DNA from: Rotaria sordida
Taxonomy: Eukaryota > Rotifera > Eurotatoria > Philodinida > Philodinidae
NCBI GenBank assembly: GCA_905250125.1
Contig: CAJNOL010000183.1
Coordinates: 1-64,000, forward strand
Direction of reading: 5' to 3'
Length of the DNA: 64,000 bases
Within the stretch, counting starts at the first letter, position 1, and every line of letters begins with the position of its first letter. Below, one piece after another: positions 11,801-24,800 of this stretch. The notes under the pieces were generated by a model. That model saw nothing but the letters and a program-made list of their open reading frames with translations. It searched no databases and had not been told where the DNA came from. A program made the position numbers and the translations under genes.

Positions 11801-14800
11801 GAATAATTTTTGACAGGAACATCAGAGAGATCTACGATTTTCACCATTTCAGAGAGAAGATCCGGAACCATCGCAATATATCAAAATTTGATTGGTCAGT
11901 AATTGATCGATCAAGTGAATTCTGAATGAAGACTTTTCCTGAGATCTCTGATTTAAGCCAATTGGCCTGTAATCATCTGGAAGAGCGGCTAAGCGAGGCG
12001 AATTCACCATACTGAGTCGAACGGTTATAGTTATTTTTTAGTTCGAAATAATCTTACTCTGTTATCTCAATATTTTCGAATTGTTAACATCTTTATAAGA
12101 TGAAGGCTGATTATGAAATTTCAGAAATATTGACATAACAGGGTCAGATTATTTCGAACTAAAAAATAACTATAACCGCTCGACTCAGTATGGTGAATTC
12201 ACCTCGCTTAGCTGCTCTGCCAGATGATCACAGGTCAATTGGGTGATCTCGGAAAAAGCTTATAACTCTCGAATGGAACAAGCTAGGAATATCAACCTTG
12301 GGTAAATCGATATTGCAAAAGAAATTGATTCAAAAAATTAATGTTATGAGCCTAGAAATTATATCTTATAAGAGTAAATTTTTTTTAGATTACCCTGTAT
12401 CTTCAAAAGATCAACAATTTTTTGAAGTAATCTTTAAGAGATCTCTATTTTATCCTTTTTTGGAATTCAGATAAATGTCAGTTAATTGCAATATGAGATC
12501 GGAGTCACATATGCAGACAATGTTTTTGTAGTGAAACTTAGGAAAATTAGCTCTAAAAATGTTCAGAAAAGCCTATAAGAATTGCAATACAGCAAACGCA
12601 TCAAGTCTCGATAGTCTCAACATTTATCCGAATTGTTTTTTTTTGTCGATTTCACTCGTCATATAATCAGGAAAAGCATTTATGCATATTATCTGATTAT
12701 TGAGAAAATTGATTTTTTCAATATGACAGCAAAAAGAAATCATAAAAACGGGCTCGTAGTCCGAGATTTTCAGGATCAGAACTTGAGTTTCCAAAAGAAA
12801 CGAATATCAGATTCAGAATTCGCACAATAATGTGCATCGAATAATATACTGAACACTTAAAACTAAATTTGTTCGACTTTCGAATTGCCGGCACCTCACA
12901 AAAAAAAATGAAATATACTTTTTGAATAAAATACGTGATTTAATAGAACAGAAAATTCTCTATCAAATAAGCCTTGAACAGTGTTTTCAGTGTGTTAAGA
13001 AGTGTACTAAACAGTAGAGAACATTTTGTCCTGTTTATTATGCACATCTGTCAAATCTCATGTTCAATTTTAATAAATTTCAATAACAAACCTGCTCCAT
13101 GTTTTGAATTTATTATGCGAACGTTTGAATAGATAACCTTAAAAAGGCAATATTAACTACTAATGAATAAAATATTTCTCAATTAACCTTCTTTAGTTGG
13201 TTCAACACCTGCTATTGATGTATTAGGAGTATTGGATAAACTTTGTTGAGGTGGATTTCGAGATAAATCTTCTTTTGGCTAAATTTTAAAAAAATATAAA
13301 AAATATTTCTAAAACAGAAAGAAAAGGAATAAATTTACCACAGATAACTGATTTTCATTTGATATTTCGGTAGTTTTATTATCATCAAGATTACACTAAA
13401 ATTAAATTTAAAATATACATATATATATATAAATTTTTGTAACCAATAAAAATGAAAAAGAATCCGAGCTGAGCTGAGTAGTAGAAGCATGAGCTTAAAA
13501 GTTAGTTGTCAATCAAAAAAAAAAAAAGAAAATGTCCAATCCCAAAAGAATGGTCAATAGCCATCAAATCACCTGGCGAGAATGGTGATCACGATGACGA
13601 AATAATGATTTGCCTTTCATAGACAATTGATATGATGAAAACAATGAAGAATGTTTTATGTTATCTGTTGATGGGGAAGTTGGAGATGGTTCGGTTGATG
13701 ATGATCGAGACTATAAGATTAGATTAGAATATCAACGAGTTAAATTCGATATTTTCTTTTCGAAAAATATCTTTTTCTTTGCTTCACAATTGCTTTCGAT
13801 AATCATTAAAAATAAGATGATGATTCAAGTAAACAAAAGTCAATGAAGCGTAAAGAAAAAAAATCGATAATTATATGCATATTTGATTTATTACTCATCA
13901 ATATTAACTTACTTTTCTTTGATTTGTATCATGAATTTTTTCTAAACTTTTTTGTTTTTGAACATTATCTTGTCGCATTTTTGTTAACTAAAAATTAAAT
14001 CTTAAAATATTGAAAATGATTAATTTTTCAAATAATTATACTTGTGATGTAATTATATTAAAATCTCGTTCAGTATCTATTGATAATAATTCATGTCCTT
14101 GATGAAAAAATGCTTTATGAATATTAATATACGATAGTAACAGTTCTACTAATTCAATTTTATGTTGATTAAATAAGACATTAATTTGATACGTATAATC
14201 TATTGATGTATGACCAAAACAACTACGTGTTGCTATTAAAATTTTACTTGCATCTTCACACACATGAGCTAAAGAACAAAACAAATATATTTATAAATCA
14301 TATTTTATAAAGTAAAAAAAAAAAAACAAAAACATTCATGTTTAATATGTATAACAATTATTCAGTCAGAAATATGTTGAGAGAAGTTCGATGATATATA
14401 TCAAGAGATGCGAATCGTAATATATTGAATGACGTATTTAAAATGCTTGATTTTTTTTATGCAATGAATGTTTGAAAAAATAATGAAGATTTAACACGAA
14501 ACATCGAACGCATGTATTGAGAGAGAAAAGTGATTGGTTTTTTTTACAACGATGAATATTTTACCTGTTCGTTTTGAATATCCGATGAATGAAACAGGTG
14601 AGTATCACATAGGGGTGTAGCTCGGGAAGGTGGTGCACGTACTGTCTGTGCACCACCTTTGGCCACAAAACACGTAAAGGGGTACAGATAAAAACCCTTT
14701 TTGCGAAACAAAAAATTATTTTCTTACTAATATGCACTTTCCATAATAAATCGGGTATCCCCTTGGAAAATTCCTGACTACACCTCCGGTATAACATAGC

Positions 14801-16267
14801 TATTTCTGTACAGTTCTATATGTTGATCTACTCTGCATGGTAGAATAGAACAAATAATTATTTATAGATCTGTTCTGTGCTCATCTCTGAAATAAAAGCG
14901 CATCATTCTAGTTGACTGATTCAATAACTAAAATATTTATTTATGTAAACAGAACAAATATGATTAATTGAAAGAAAACGATAATCAAAACTTTGAAAAG
15001 AGATTATTGATTAAGAAAATATTTTATCTTGTTTAATACGATTGAAAAAATTGATAATCCTCTTTTCTCTAAAATAAACATTTTTTAAAGATGAGCGTTC
15101 ATGCAATTGCAAATAAGAAAAGTAGCTAACAAAAATCTATAGATCAAAAGACTATTAAAAAAAACTATCAGGCTTAATCTTAATAGACTTAAAGCATGTT
15201 CTTTATTTCTATCGTAAATATACCTTCTTACGTCACAAATGCATATGAATATAATATTATCTTTTACTCTTGCACAGAAATTCTATCAAGTAAAGCATAA
15301 ATATATAAACATTTTGTCCAAGTCTTTTTTTTTCTACTTCTCATTATCCTCAATTCCATTTCCAGCCAAGGTCTGCTAATAGAAATGACCTTATTCAACC
15401 TTTGTCAAGGATCCTTTTCTATACCATAATCAAACATTTATACATAGAAAGTCTACTTACGTTTAGTTTTTGATGCATCAGCATTCTTTTGTGAGGCTAA
15501 AAAGAAATTGAAAATCAATTAAAAATAATTAATTTTTGAATCATATTTACCAATATCATAATCAGAACTTAAACGTTCAAATAATTTTCCTTGATCTTTA
15601 ACTTTTTTAATATCTTCTTTTAACATTCGTGTTAATGTTCTTAGGACACTATTTGTTGTTTGTTCGAATAAACTCTATTATGAAAAACAAAATCATATAA
15701 ATAAAAACAATGAAAGTTTCTTTTTTATTTTATTTTATTTTATTTTATTTTTATTTACGGAAAAAAGTGCTTGTATTTCACTTAAATATTCACCAAATTT
15801 TGCTAAACTTCTATAAGTCACATCATCGGGAGAAAATAATTCACGAACATCATAAATGCATTTAAGAAATTTTCTAAAATAATATTTCATTTAAAAAAAA
15901 CAATATCTTTTTTTTTGTGTTTTTTTTTAAATATTCTTACTGAAATTCTTGTACAAATGTTTTCCCATTATTAATGACAGAATTACATGATTTCGACATC
16001 TGATATCAACAAATAACTTAATATGATTTATGATCAATTTTTTAGTTTTTACCTGTTCTAAACGATCTTCTAACATATCGATATGATTTGTTGCTTGTCG
16101 AAGTTGATTTCTGATAAGAAAAGATTGCATAATAAGAGAAACATACAGCTTTTTATATATCGAATATTTTCTCCTCGAAAGGAAAAGGAAAAGAAAAAGA
16201 AAACATACCGATAAGCAGGAGAATCTTTGAGACATTCTTCAAAGTCGATTTCGTTCATAATAATCAT
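8818..16267 (-). CDS. ACAP: Arf-GAP with coiled-coil/BAR, PH and ankyrin domains (ACAP2/3-like)
   Basis: Exons in order: 16209-16267, 16053-16110, 15941-15999, 15759-15873, 15551-15674, 15461-15496, 14042-14268, 13913-13987, 13573-13710, 13339-13395, 13188-13278, 13092-13137, 11345-11521, 11177-11294, 11038-11117, 10852-10986, 10628-10789, 9572-9757, 9315-9516, 9121-9236, 8818-9055. Total 2499 bp, 832 aa (vertebrate ACAP2/3 are about 780-830). The N-terminus [13 protein letters not shown] and the later [19 protein letters not shown] match the ACAP BAR domain. PH domain: [36 protein letters not shown] (about residues 347-460). ArfGAP zinc finger: C504-x2-C507-x16-C524-x2-C527 followed by [14 protein letters not shown], which contains the expected catalytic Arg. 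C-terminal ankyrin repeats contain GRTPLIQT and GKTPLHYA. By family knowledge it stimulates GTP hydrolysis on Arf6 at recycling endosomes and curved membranes. A Ser-rich exon (13573-13710) and two low-complexity exons widen the BAR-PH linker. Confidence 0.95.
11924..12265. repeat. Inverted repeat in the ACAP intron that splits the PH domain
   Basis: The arms 11924-12085 and 12115-12265 are near-perfect reverse complements around a centre at about 12100. The segment TAGTTATTTTTTAGTTCGAA in the left arm has its complement about 100 bp away. It sits in the 1.57-kb intron 11522-13091. Confidence 0.85.
13015..13055. repeat. Terminal-repeat remnant shared with the element at 35393-36293
   Basis: GTCCTGTTTATTATGCACAT near 13030-13052 is the reverse complement of a variant of GTGCATAATAAACTGGACAA at 35393. 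This implies a related, probably truncated, copy in the ACAP gene. I could not place its other end. Confidence 0.5.
14611..14790. repeat. Short inverted-repeat remnant in an ACAP intron
   Basis: AGGGGTGTAGCTCGGGAAGG near 14610 pairs imperfectly with the complement of the CCTGACTACACCTCCGG stretch ending near 14790. A second small hairpin (GGTGGTGCAC...GTGCACCACC) lies at 14630-14658. The enclosed 78-codon minus-strand frame has no recognisable similarity, so I treat the segment as a decayed element. Confidence 0.5.
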
Positions 16268-17189
16268 TTGACTAAATAGAAAATAACGAAATACGATCTA
16301 TGGTATTAAAACAAAAGATAAGATTTTAGTGAATAGAACGAAAATGAGTTTCGTTTTACTCCTTTTTTTTTTTTAAAAAAAAGAGAAGAAAGAAAACTAA
16401 ATCGATCTCATTGTAATCGACACATCTTGATATCTATTGTGATGATATAGTCAAGGATGGTTGTTTCTTTTTTTTTTTCTTTCTTCGCTTATATAATCAA
16501 GTAGATATTTAGTTCGAGGGTATAATTGTCACATTTGCTAATGTTTGCCGATAGCTAGTCTATTGGTTTGTTTCTTTATATTTGCACATCGTATAGAAAT
16601 CTATCTATGTTTAGTGAAAAAGAAAAATGAATTGTGATAGATGAACAACAGAAGAATAACATATGTTTATTATAAAAGAGAACTTGACCTATTGTTAGCA
16701 TCGATTACACGGAAGCTACTTACTCAATTGATTTGTATTGGTTGGTTCAATTGGTAACTCGTCTTTACACCGACATAATGTAAAAACAAAACAAACAGAG
16801 ATATAATCTAGAGAAACAGATGGTAAAGTACATAGGATATTTTATATCTATCGTCTTTATCACAATTACTATATAAACATTGATACATTATACAACTTCA
16901 TCATCTCAATAATCGCTCATATATCTTTCATAATCTATAGAAAAAGAAAATAGGAAATACTCAAGTTCATGCTGTTAATAAATAACCTTTTACTTGATAT
17001 TTATGCACAAAATATAGTTAAGTGTATGATAACGACTATTTTTTAATTTAACAGTAAAAACAACACTACTCATTTGATAATTGAGAAGGAGAATAAGTCA
17101 AAAAGAAATTATCTTATTTCTTATTTTAAAAAATTTATTGAAAGATACATATATACTACTTTTCCTCTTCATCAAATAGTAAACTCTAC

Positions 17190-17960
17190 ACAAGTAATAT
17201 ATTCATTATTCTTGGCGTCAAAATCTAATGCATGTCAATATTTTTTGAATATCTCGAGAATACCAATAGCTAGAAACCTACAGTTTTCACCAGACATTTT
17301 TGAAAAAAAAACTTTCTCAACTAATAATATGTTCCCATTTAGCGAATCGATAGTGAAGGCATCTTCTAGCTTATTACATTCAGGAGCTAAAAACCTTGAA
17401 ATCAATTAATTAACTACTAGTCATTCTAAACTGTATTGAATTTGATGTATTCGTCTAAGCTCGGTTCAATGACGATATTTGTTTTTAGTTTCAACATGAT
17501 TGTAAGTTGCTAAATCATGATTTTTGCAATTTAGTCTATATAAAACTTTTAATGTTAGATGGAATATTTTCAAGATCATGTCTTTCCAACGTTAGATTGT
17601 TTCAAAACTAAAGACAAATACCACCATTGGACTCAACGTAGACGAATATACTAAACTCAATACAGTTTAAAGTGACTAGTGGTTAGTTGACTGACTTCAA
17701 GGCTTTCAGTAAAATGCTTATAACTCCTGGATGGAATAAGCTAGAAGATATCTTCGCTACTGATTCACTAAATTATTAGTTGAGAGAGGTTTTTTTTTCG
17801 AAAACTTCTGGTAAAAATCTATACTAAATTTTCACTTCCTCTACATTTCTCTTTCGAATGGTAAAACTGGCAGATTTCTAACTATTTTCATTCTCGAGAT
17901 GTTCATAAAATAATAAACTAAATTACATTTTAACACCAACAATAGTAGTGTAATTGGAAA
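17190..17960. repeat. Inverted repeat between the PIGC and ACAP genes
   Basis: The arms are about 17190-17535 and 17550-17960. GACTAGTGGTTAGTT on the right pairs with AACTACTAGTC on the left, and ATATCTCGAGAATACC on the left pairs with TTCATTCTCGAGATG on the right. The right arm is longer, with insertions. It occupies most of the 1.84-kb gap 16268-18109. No promoter motif could be singled out there. Confidence 0.8.
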
Positions 17961-18109
17961 AAAGTTGTGAGAGGATCAAACTCCTTTTTTAAGCTAAACT
18001 CAATCGTCTCGGAGAAGGCTGAACCTCATCTAACCCCGTGTCTGATTACATCATAAAATATTCACTATAAATAAAACAAGACTAGAATTTGTTTTTTATT
18101 GACAATAAA

Positions 18110-19362
18110 TCAATCATGTTTATCTTTTCTATGTTCTACAATTACAGCTTCTTCCCATGCACCACGTATTGATCTAAATAAATAAAATAACAATTTTACT
18201 TTTAATAATAAAACAAAATTCCATTCCTACATTTTAAATTTTTGTAATGAAACAAGCCATAATGGACAAAGAAATGTTAAAAAAATAATAGCTAATATAT
18301 ATAATATAGTACATAATAATGAAAGACGAGATAAAAATATTACACATCCAATGATATGTACAATTGTTAGTAGTGAAAATATACGAAAACTTGATTTCTA
18401 AACAAACAAAAAAAGAAAACAATTCAGTAATTTTTTTCATTAATTATTTTCATTAATTACTTTAATATATTTTCTTAATTCAGACCATAAAGCAAAAACA
18501 AGTACAGCTGATGTTACTAAACAAAATGTATGAAATGATGTTGATAAACGTGATGCAAGACAAACAGATGAAAATAAAGCTACACTAAATGATAATGCTT
18601 TTTGTACCCTAAAAATATAGCGAAAGAAGAAAAACAACAACAAAAGAGATTAAAAATTATTATTTTTTTCTAAGATCTTTACATTGCTGTTTCAGCTCCA
18701 TAATCATAAAATATTAAATGAGTTAACATCATTAATGTACTCATTGCATAAATTGTATCTGTACTTATTGTTTTTGTTAATGTAAAAACAACAGGTGATA
18801 CCATTGAACCAAATAAAAGAAATATTAATAAAGTTTTAAGATTTTCTTGTACTATATAAACAAAAGTTTTAAAATAATTTTTTAATATAAAAACAAAAAA
18901 GATAAAAGTTTCTTTGGTTTTTTACATAATTTTATATTAATATGTCTTCGATAAAGAAATAAACCAATAATACCAATTAATGCATTTATAATTAAAATAT
19001 TTGTTGGATGAAGATTATCATTATCCAAATGAATAAAAAGTATTATAAATAATATTACTCTTAAAAATATAAATAAGAATGATAATAAATATATTCCGTA
19101 AATATAATACTTACAAGCTTACTTGTTGAGTTATTAAACCAGATTCAGCTACTGTTGACCAATAAATATGACGATATAATGAAGAAGATATTGAAGAATT
19201 TATTTTACTATTCATTTGATATATATGATCATCATCAAAAATTTTAAAATCATGAAGAGATACATCATATAAAACTTTGGGATATTGACTTGACAACATT
19301 CTTTTTGTTTTTGAATAATAAATGATTGATTCATCATCGTTGACACATAGATTATTCGTCAT
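18110..19362 (-). CDS. PIGC: PIG-C, GPI N-acetylglucosaminyltransferase subunit
   Basis: Exons: 19115-19362, 18926-19059, 18683-18851, 18461-18608, 18231-18397, 18110-18173. Sum 930 bp, 309 aa (human PIGC is 297). It is a multi-pass ER membrane protein. Diagnostic stretches are ISTDTIYAMS, LTHLIFYDYGAETAM, ALFSSVCLASRL and, at the C-terminus, GAWEEAVIVEHRKDKHD, which parallels the vertebrate GPWDEA end. PIG-C is a structural subunit of the GPI-GnT complex, which transfers GlcNAc from UDP-GlcNAc to phosphatidylinositol on the cytoplasmic ER face, the first step of GPI-anchor synthesis. The soluble N-terminal region is longer and more diverged than in vertebrates. The ATG lies one base after a CTGCAG that could be an acceptor. 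TTTATT at 18095-18100 gives a possible poly(A) signal only about 10 bp past the stop. Confidence 0.95.
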
Positions 19363-19529
19363 TCTGCAGATCTGTTGGTTATGTTTAAATAACCAGTTGA
19401 TCTTTTTCTGTCACTAGATGTCGATATATTTCATTCAATTGTGATACTTGCTTATCAAAACTTAGATTGATATTGATACATTGACATATTAGAATATGAA
19501 CATATAGTGAGTACAAAAATTATTCAACA

Positions 19530-20125
19530 AAATTTATTTTCAATTTTTTTCGACTGCCTTAATCGTTAGAAAGAATCCAAATAGTGATTTGAATATAGAA
19601 AATTCTTTTCAACAAGAATATAAGAAAATAAAAATTATTATCAGATTCTTAAAGATAGGGACTTCAGAAAACCAAAATTCTAGTTTTTCAACACCTAGAT
19701 CGCATAAATAAAATGTTATTAGACTATATAGAACGATAGAGTAAACCATCCTCTACAAAATGAGACATCGCTGAGTTCTCTGCGATGTTTTTTGGCTGAG
19801 ATACAACAATTTGATTGAACGTCAAAAAATGGTTTTGCTGAAGAATATTAGAAAAACCGACTATAAGGACTTCTGTAACGTTGCTGTATCTCAGCTAAAA
19901 AATGTCACAGAGAACTTGGAGATGTCTCATTTTTTTAGGGAATTGTTTGAATTATCTAGTCTAAACAAAATTATATTTATCCATTCTTGGTGCTGAAAAA
20001 CTAGCCTTTTGGTTTTCTGGAGTTTCTGTCTTTGTAAATCTTATAATAATTTTTATTTTCTTATATTCCTTTTGGAAACAATTTTCTCTATTCGAATTAC
20101 TACATGGATCTTTTCTAAAGTTTAC
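19530..20125. repeat. Inverted repeat upstream of PIGC
   Basis: The centre is near 19835. The left arm GAATATAAGAAAATAAAAAT pairs with ATTTTTATTTTCTTATATTC on the right, and TGGCTGAGATACAAC pairs with GTTGCTGTATCTCAGCT. The rest of the gap 19363-21866 holds no gene I can support. Confidence 0.85.
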
Positions 20126-21831
20126 AGCAACGAATAAAAATGAAAATGAACCTTGTCGAATAGCTTTCATACTCACTGTTTGAGCCATTTCTTGCAAAAC
20201 GGAACATACTAACCAGAGATTGAAAACGAACCGAACTCGAACTAATTTTCGAAAAGTGAATGAATGTAGGTAAACGTATAAGAAAAATGATCGATTGAGG
20301 TCTCACATGTTTTGATGTTAAGACTTTTGTATATATCAGAGATCAAAATGAATAGAAAATTTTCAATTCGGATTCGATTCGATTTAGATTGAGTTGAAAA
20401 AAAAAACAATATTATGTAGTTTCACATACTACTCATTTTTCACGATGTTTTTTTTTCCTGACAATGACAGTTATCTATCAATTGTGCTAGAATCTATGTA
20501 TATTTTGAATAATACAGGACTAAGTATCAGTTTGAATATTTTCAAATCTTCATTATTTGATACTGTAGGAAAGCCGAACAGCTTTTAAGAGGAAGCCGTT
20601 GATCATCTACTATCGTTAGATAATACTTGAAAATGAATATCGTTGTTCAATAATGAACGTTTTATGGTAAATATTGATTGTACTATAGATAACGAAGATG
20701 ATAGACAAAAGGACTACTAATATAAGCACATTTTATAGACTAAAACACCAAAAAATGAAAGAGATAATAGCTATTCTTTGTTAGCGATCATCTTTTATGC
20801 AAATCAATCAATCAAACTTTCATGGGACTGTATAACTATATAATAAAGAAAGAAGTCATTATGAACCGAATATGTTAGAAAGGATTTGATACGGCTTCGA
20901 TCTCTGGTATATATGAATGATCAATCAAATTTATCTAAATTCCCGTTTTGCTTTACTATCATTTCTCGATACAATAACTGATTGTAACCAAATTTTGATA
21001 GTATTGTTGAATAATTAATTTGAGTAAGTCATATATGAAAGTAATTTCTGTAGAAATACTCTTCAATCTAACTATTTTTCGTACATTACTCGAAACTATT
21101 AAAAAAAAAGAATCTCGTGTGATACGTCATAAGTGATTATTTGAATCGTAATACTCTTTACTGTTTATTTCATTGATATTCGAGTCATGTTAAATCAAAA
21201 GATGATTATGCACAATACGAGATTAAGATGACAGTTGTGTCCATTTTTTGTTTATGGAAAATGATGTAGAGACTTACAGAGTCACGTTTTTTTAACTCGA
21301 ACTCCGAAAATTATTTTCTATAAATTAGCGACAGCTTACGTGTCTGACAATAATATGTAATTTAAGGTCGTATGACGATGATAAAAATACATTTAATGAC
21401 GAATTTGAAGTCATTGAATAGTGTTGATCTTTTCTTTTGCAACAATCACTTACGAAAATTAATCCAGTGTAAATGTTTTCTTTTGTGTTTTTTTTCTATT
21501 GCATGTTATTTCGTTATCGGTGAGCTGTGGAGTTTTTATAATTTACATAATCTCCAACGGAATCGTATTTCAAAGTCCGATGCAAGGCTTTAAAATGAGA
21601 CCAAGCATTGCTATTTAATTAGTATCGAATTTCTCTATATCCATTTGCTATCTCTCTATATGTTTGTATAACATAAACATAAATTTCGCAAATACCTATC
21701 ATATAATAAATTATGATGCGTAAGAGAAAATTAATTTTGAATATTATCTTTTACTCCGTTTTACAAGTATATTATTCAAAAAAAAAAAGAAAAAGGAAAA
21801 GAAAAGTGAAAGATACATATTCAATATTCAT

Positions 21832-21833
<2 letters not shown>

Positions 21834-21859
<26 letters not shown>
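21834..21859. repeat. (AC)n microsatellite just past the chitin synthase stop codon
   Basis: A run of about 12-13 CA units lies 8 bp downstream of the stop on the gene strand, so it would be in the 3' UTR. Confidence 0.9.
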
Positions 21860-21862
<3 letters not shown>

Positions 21863-21866
21863 CCAA

Positions 21867-24800
21867 CTACAAATGGTCTAAATGCCGATCTTTCGATTTT
21901 CTTCGATATTTTTTTGAAATAGCTATTTGTTGATTATTAGTACCAATAGCACTATCACGTGATGTTAATGCACTTGGTGTACGTCTAGTTTTTGGTAAAG
22001 CTGAGTGTTGTTGTTGTTGTTGTTGAAAGACATCAGTTAATTTAACTCGTGGATTTTTATGTGATTGTTGTTGTTGTTGTGTTAATGCTTGATAACGTGA
22101 TTTAAAAACATGATCAAGTGATTTATTATATAAATGACGTTTATTAGATATTTGACGTCGTTTTATTGCATCATAACTAGTTCCATACGTTTTAACTGAA
22201 CCTGATATATAACCAGCCCTAGAAATAAATTTGATTACATATAAAGACAACAAAAAAAACAAACAAAATGTATGTCTTATATTCTTACATTTGACTTATT
22301 TCACTATGATCAGTTGTATCTAAATTTCTTTGCATATCATTTACTTTAGCTATATCACTCCATTGTTGTGATGTACAAGCAGAATTTTTTATATATTTTG
22401 GTTCATTTATACGATAAACTAGTCCTGTTGTTGATAAATCAGGTTCAGTTGCTTGTTTATCATCATCATTAATATCATAATCAGGTTCAGGTAAGCCTTC
22501 TTCATCAAAACCTTTTAATTGTTGTAAAACTTTAACTTGTTCAACAGCATCTTCAACATTATCAGTTGCAAAATCTCCACGTCGATGACCACGGCCATTT
22601 TTTCCTCTACTTCGATGACCAATTTTTAAATCTGTTGATGCTAATAAATGTAATAATGTTCCATAACGATGCCATAACATTGAAACAAATTGTACAAGTA
22701 AAATAGTTGCAAAAAAAACTAAAAATCCAAAACCAAGTGGTTCAAAACGTAATGGTTCATTATGTAAACGTTTTATTGGTATAAATACATAATCACGTAT
22801 ACGTTCTGAAACAAGTTGAAATGAAAATATAATAACAAGCCATAATGTATTAATCATAAAGAATATAAAACAACCATTGTTACGTAGTGATTTAAGATCA
22901 CAAACCATTTTTTTTTGATGATCTTTATCTTCAACTAATGGATATAAATAACGATCAATTAATTCTCGAAAAAATTTTGTTTCACGCGGATCAAGCATTA
23001 CAACTTCAGAATCAAGTAATGATTCTTGAAATATCCATGCAGGATTAACTAAAGAACAAAAATAAAACAACATATGTTCTATATTTATTTGGAATAGTTA
23101 AAGTTTTCTTTATAAATATATTATTAAATATTGTCATAGAATCGATATTAATGATTTTATTATGAGTCTATCTTTTTCTTCTAATATATTGACTTTTACT
23201 CAGATATAACAAAAAAGCGTATCTTTTTACATCGCTCATATACACCACGGATTCGATGTCCTTGTTCGAGCATACAAACTACGAAAAGATCTCAAACTTT
23301 TACGATAAACTATTCTCATAAAAGCTTCTCTCACGAGAGAACATTCCAAAGTGTTCACTCATTTTCGAGTCGGGACTTAATGCGTCTTGTAGATTTTACT
23401 GAACTATGTCTACCATGAAAAAAGTTCGTGATCATGGCTTGTTTCTGAGGAGATCCAACCCTTCTAATGAATTTAGGCTGTAGGACCCGACCTTTTGCAG
23501 CAAGATCATGTTTTCAAACTTCAATCTGAAATTAGATAAAGATATCAATTAGAGTAGCTTGCATAAAAAATTTCAGGACATTTGAAGTAAGCCTCTCCAA
23601 GATACGGAACTTTTAAAATATAGGGTCTTTTCAATAGATACTATGTACAGCATGTTTATTTTTGAAAGCTTTTATATTTCAGAGAGACTAAATATCGTCT
23701 TGTTGCACATATTGAATGCTCCACTTAAAATTCACTAAAAATGTTCAACCTCTTCAGAAACAAACTATAGGAACGAACTTTTTTCATGATAGACATTGTT
23801 CAACAAGATGCACTAAATCTTGACTTAAAAACAAACAAACATCTGAGAATATTCCCTCGTCAGTTCAAAGTTTCGAATCAAAATTTGAAAATCATTTTTC
23901 CTAGTGTTTCTGAGAGAAAACCATAAAAATGCAGTATCTCGACAGTAATAACCTAAAGATCCGAACACTTTTTAGAACATTCATAGCTCATTAGAATTAA
24001 CATAATGCATATAGTCTCGACTCAAAAGCGATTAATCAGTTTATGAATTTCTCTTGTAAGAATTACTAATTCGTCGATCGTCACTCTATGTTTATCATGA
24101 TATGTCTAACTATAAGTCTTCAGTATCGTACAAATTGTGGTCTTCATCTTCATGTTTTAATGATCTATATTTTTATTTTGATTCTTTTTTTTTGTTTATT
24201 GAAAGTTTTATAAAGAAATTTGTGACTCTTTGAAAAAAATATTTAGTTAAATTGATCATGAAAATCTTTACCTTAAATTCTTATTTCTTATTTCTATTAA
24301 AATAAATATCATAAATCCTTACCTAATTCATCACGTTTAATCACTTGTGGAGATTCAAATGAACGTGTAACACCACCATAAGACATAATTTGTCCATATG
24401 GTGTACTTCGTGCATTATTTAATCCACGATAAATTAATTGTTGTTGATGATCAATTTGTGGAAAACTAGCACGATTAATAGGTCCACCTGTTGTTTGAGG
24501 TGAAGCAGCACAAGCTGCTAATTGCATTAAACTATATTTAGCATCAACATCAGATCCAGTTTGTGCTTTCGTCGTTGGTGGATATAAGCCTGTTGTTGCT
24601 ACAGCTTCCATTTCTTCATCAAATTTACTCTAAAAAAAACATGCTTTTAGGTCTTAAAAAGTGAAAAGTTATTAGTAGTACTTTTTCCATTCGTTCAATA
24701 GCGCCTAAAATTTGTTTTAATAAAATTCCGTTGAGTCCTGATTGCTCAAGACCAAGCCATTTACGTGCATACGAACGTACTCGTTGATCATATTTTTTAA

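Noticed and set aside
14561..14797. 78-codon minus-strand frame with [11 protein letters not shown]
   Set aside because: It sits in a small inverted-repeat remnant inside an ACAP intron and has no similarity I recognise.
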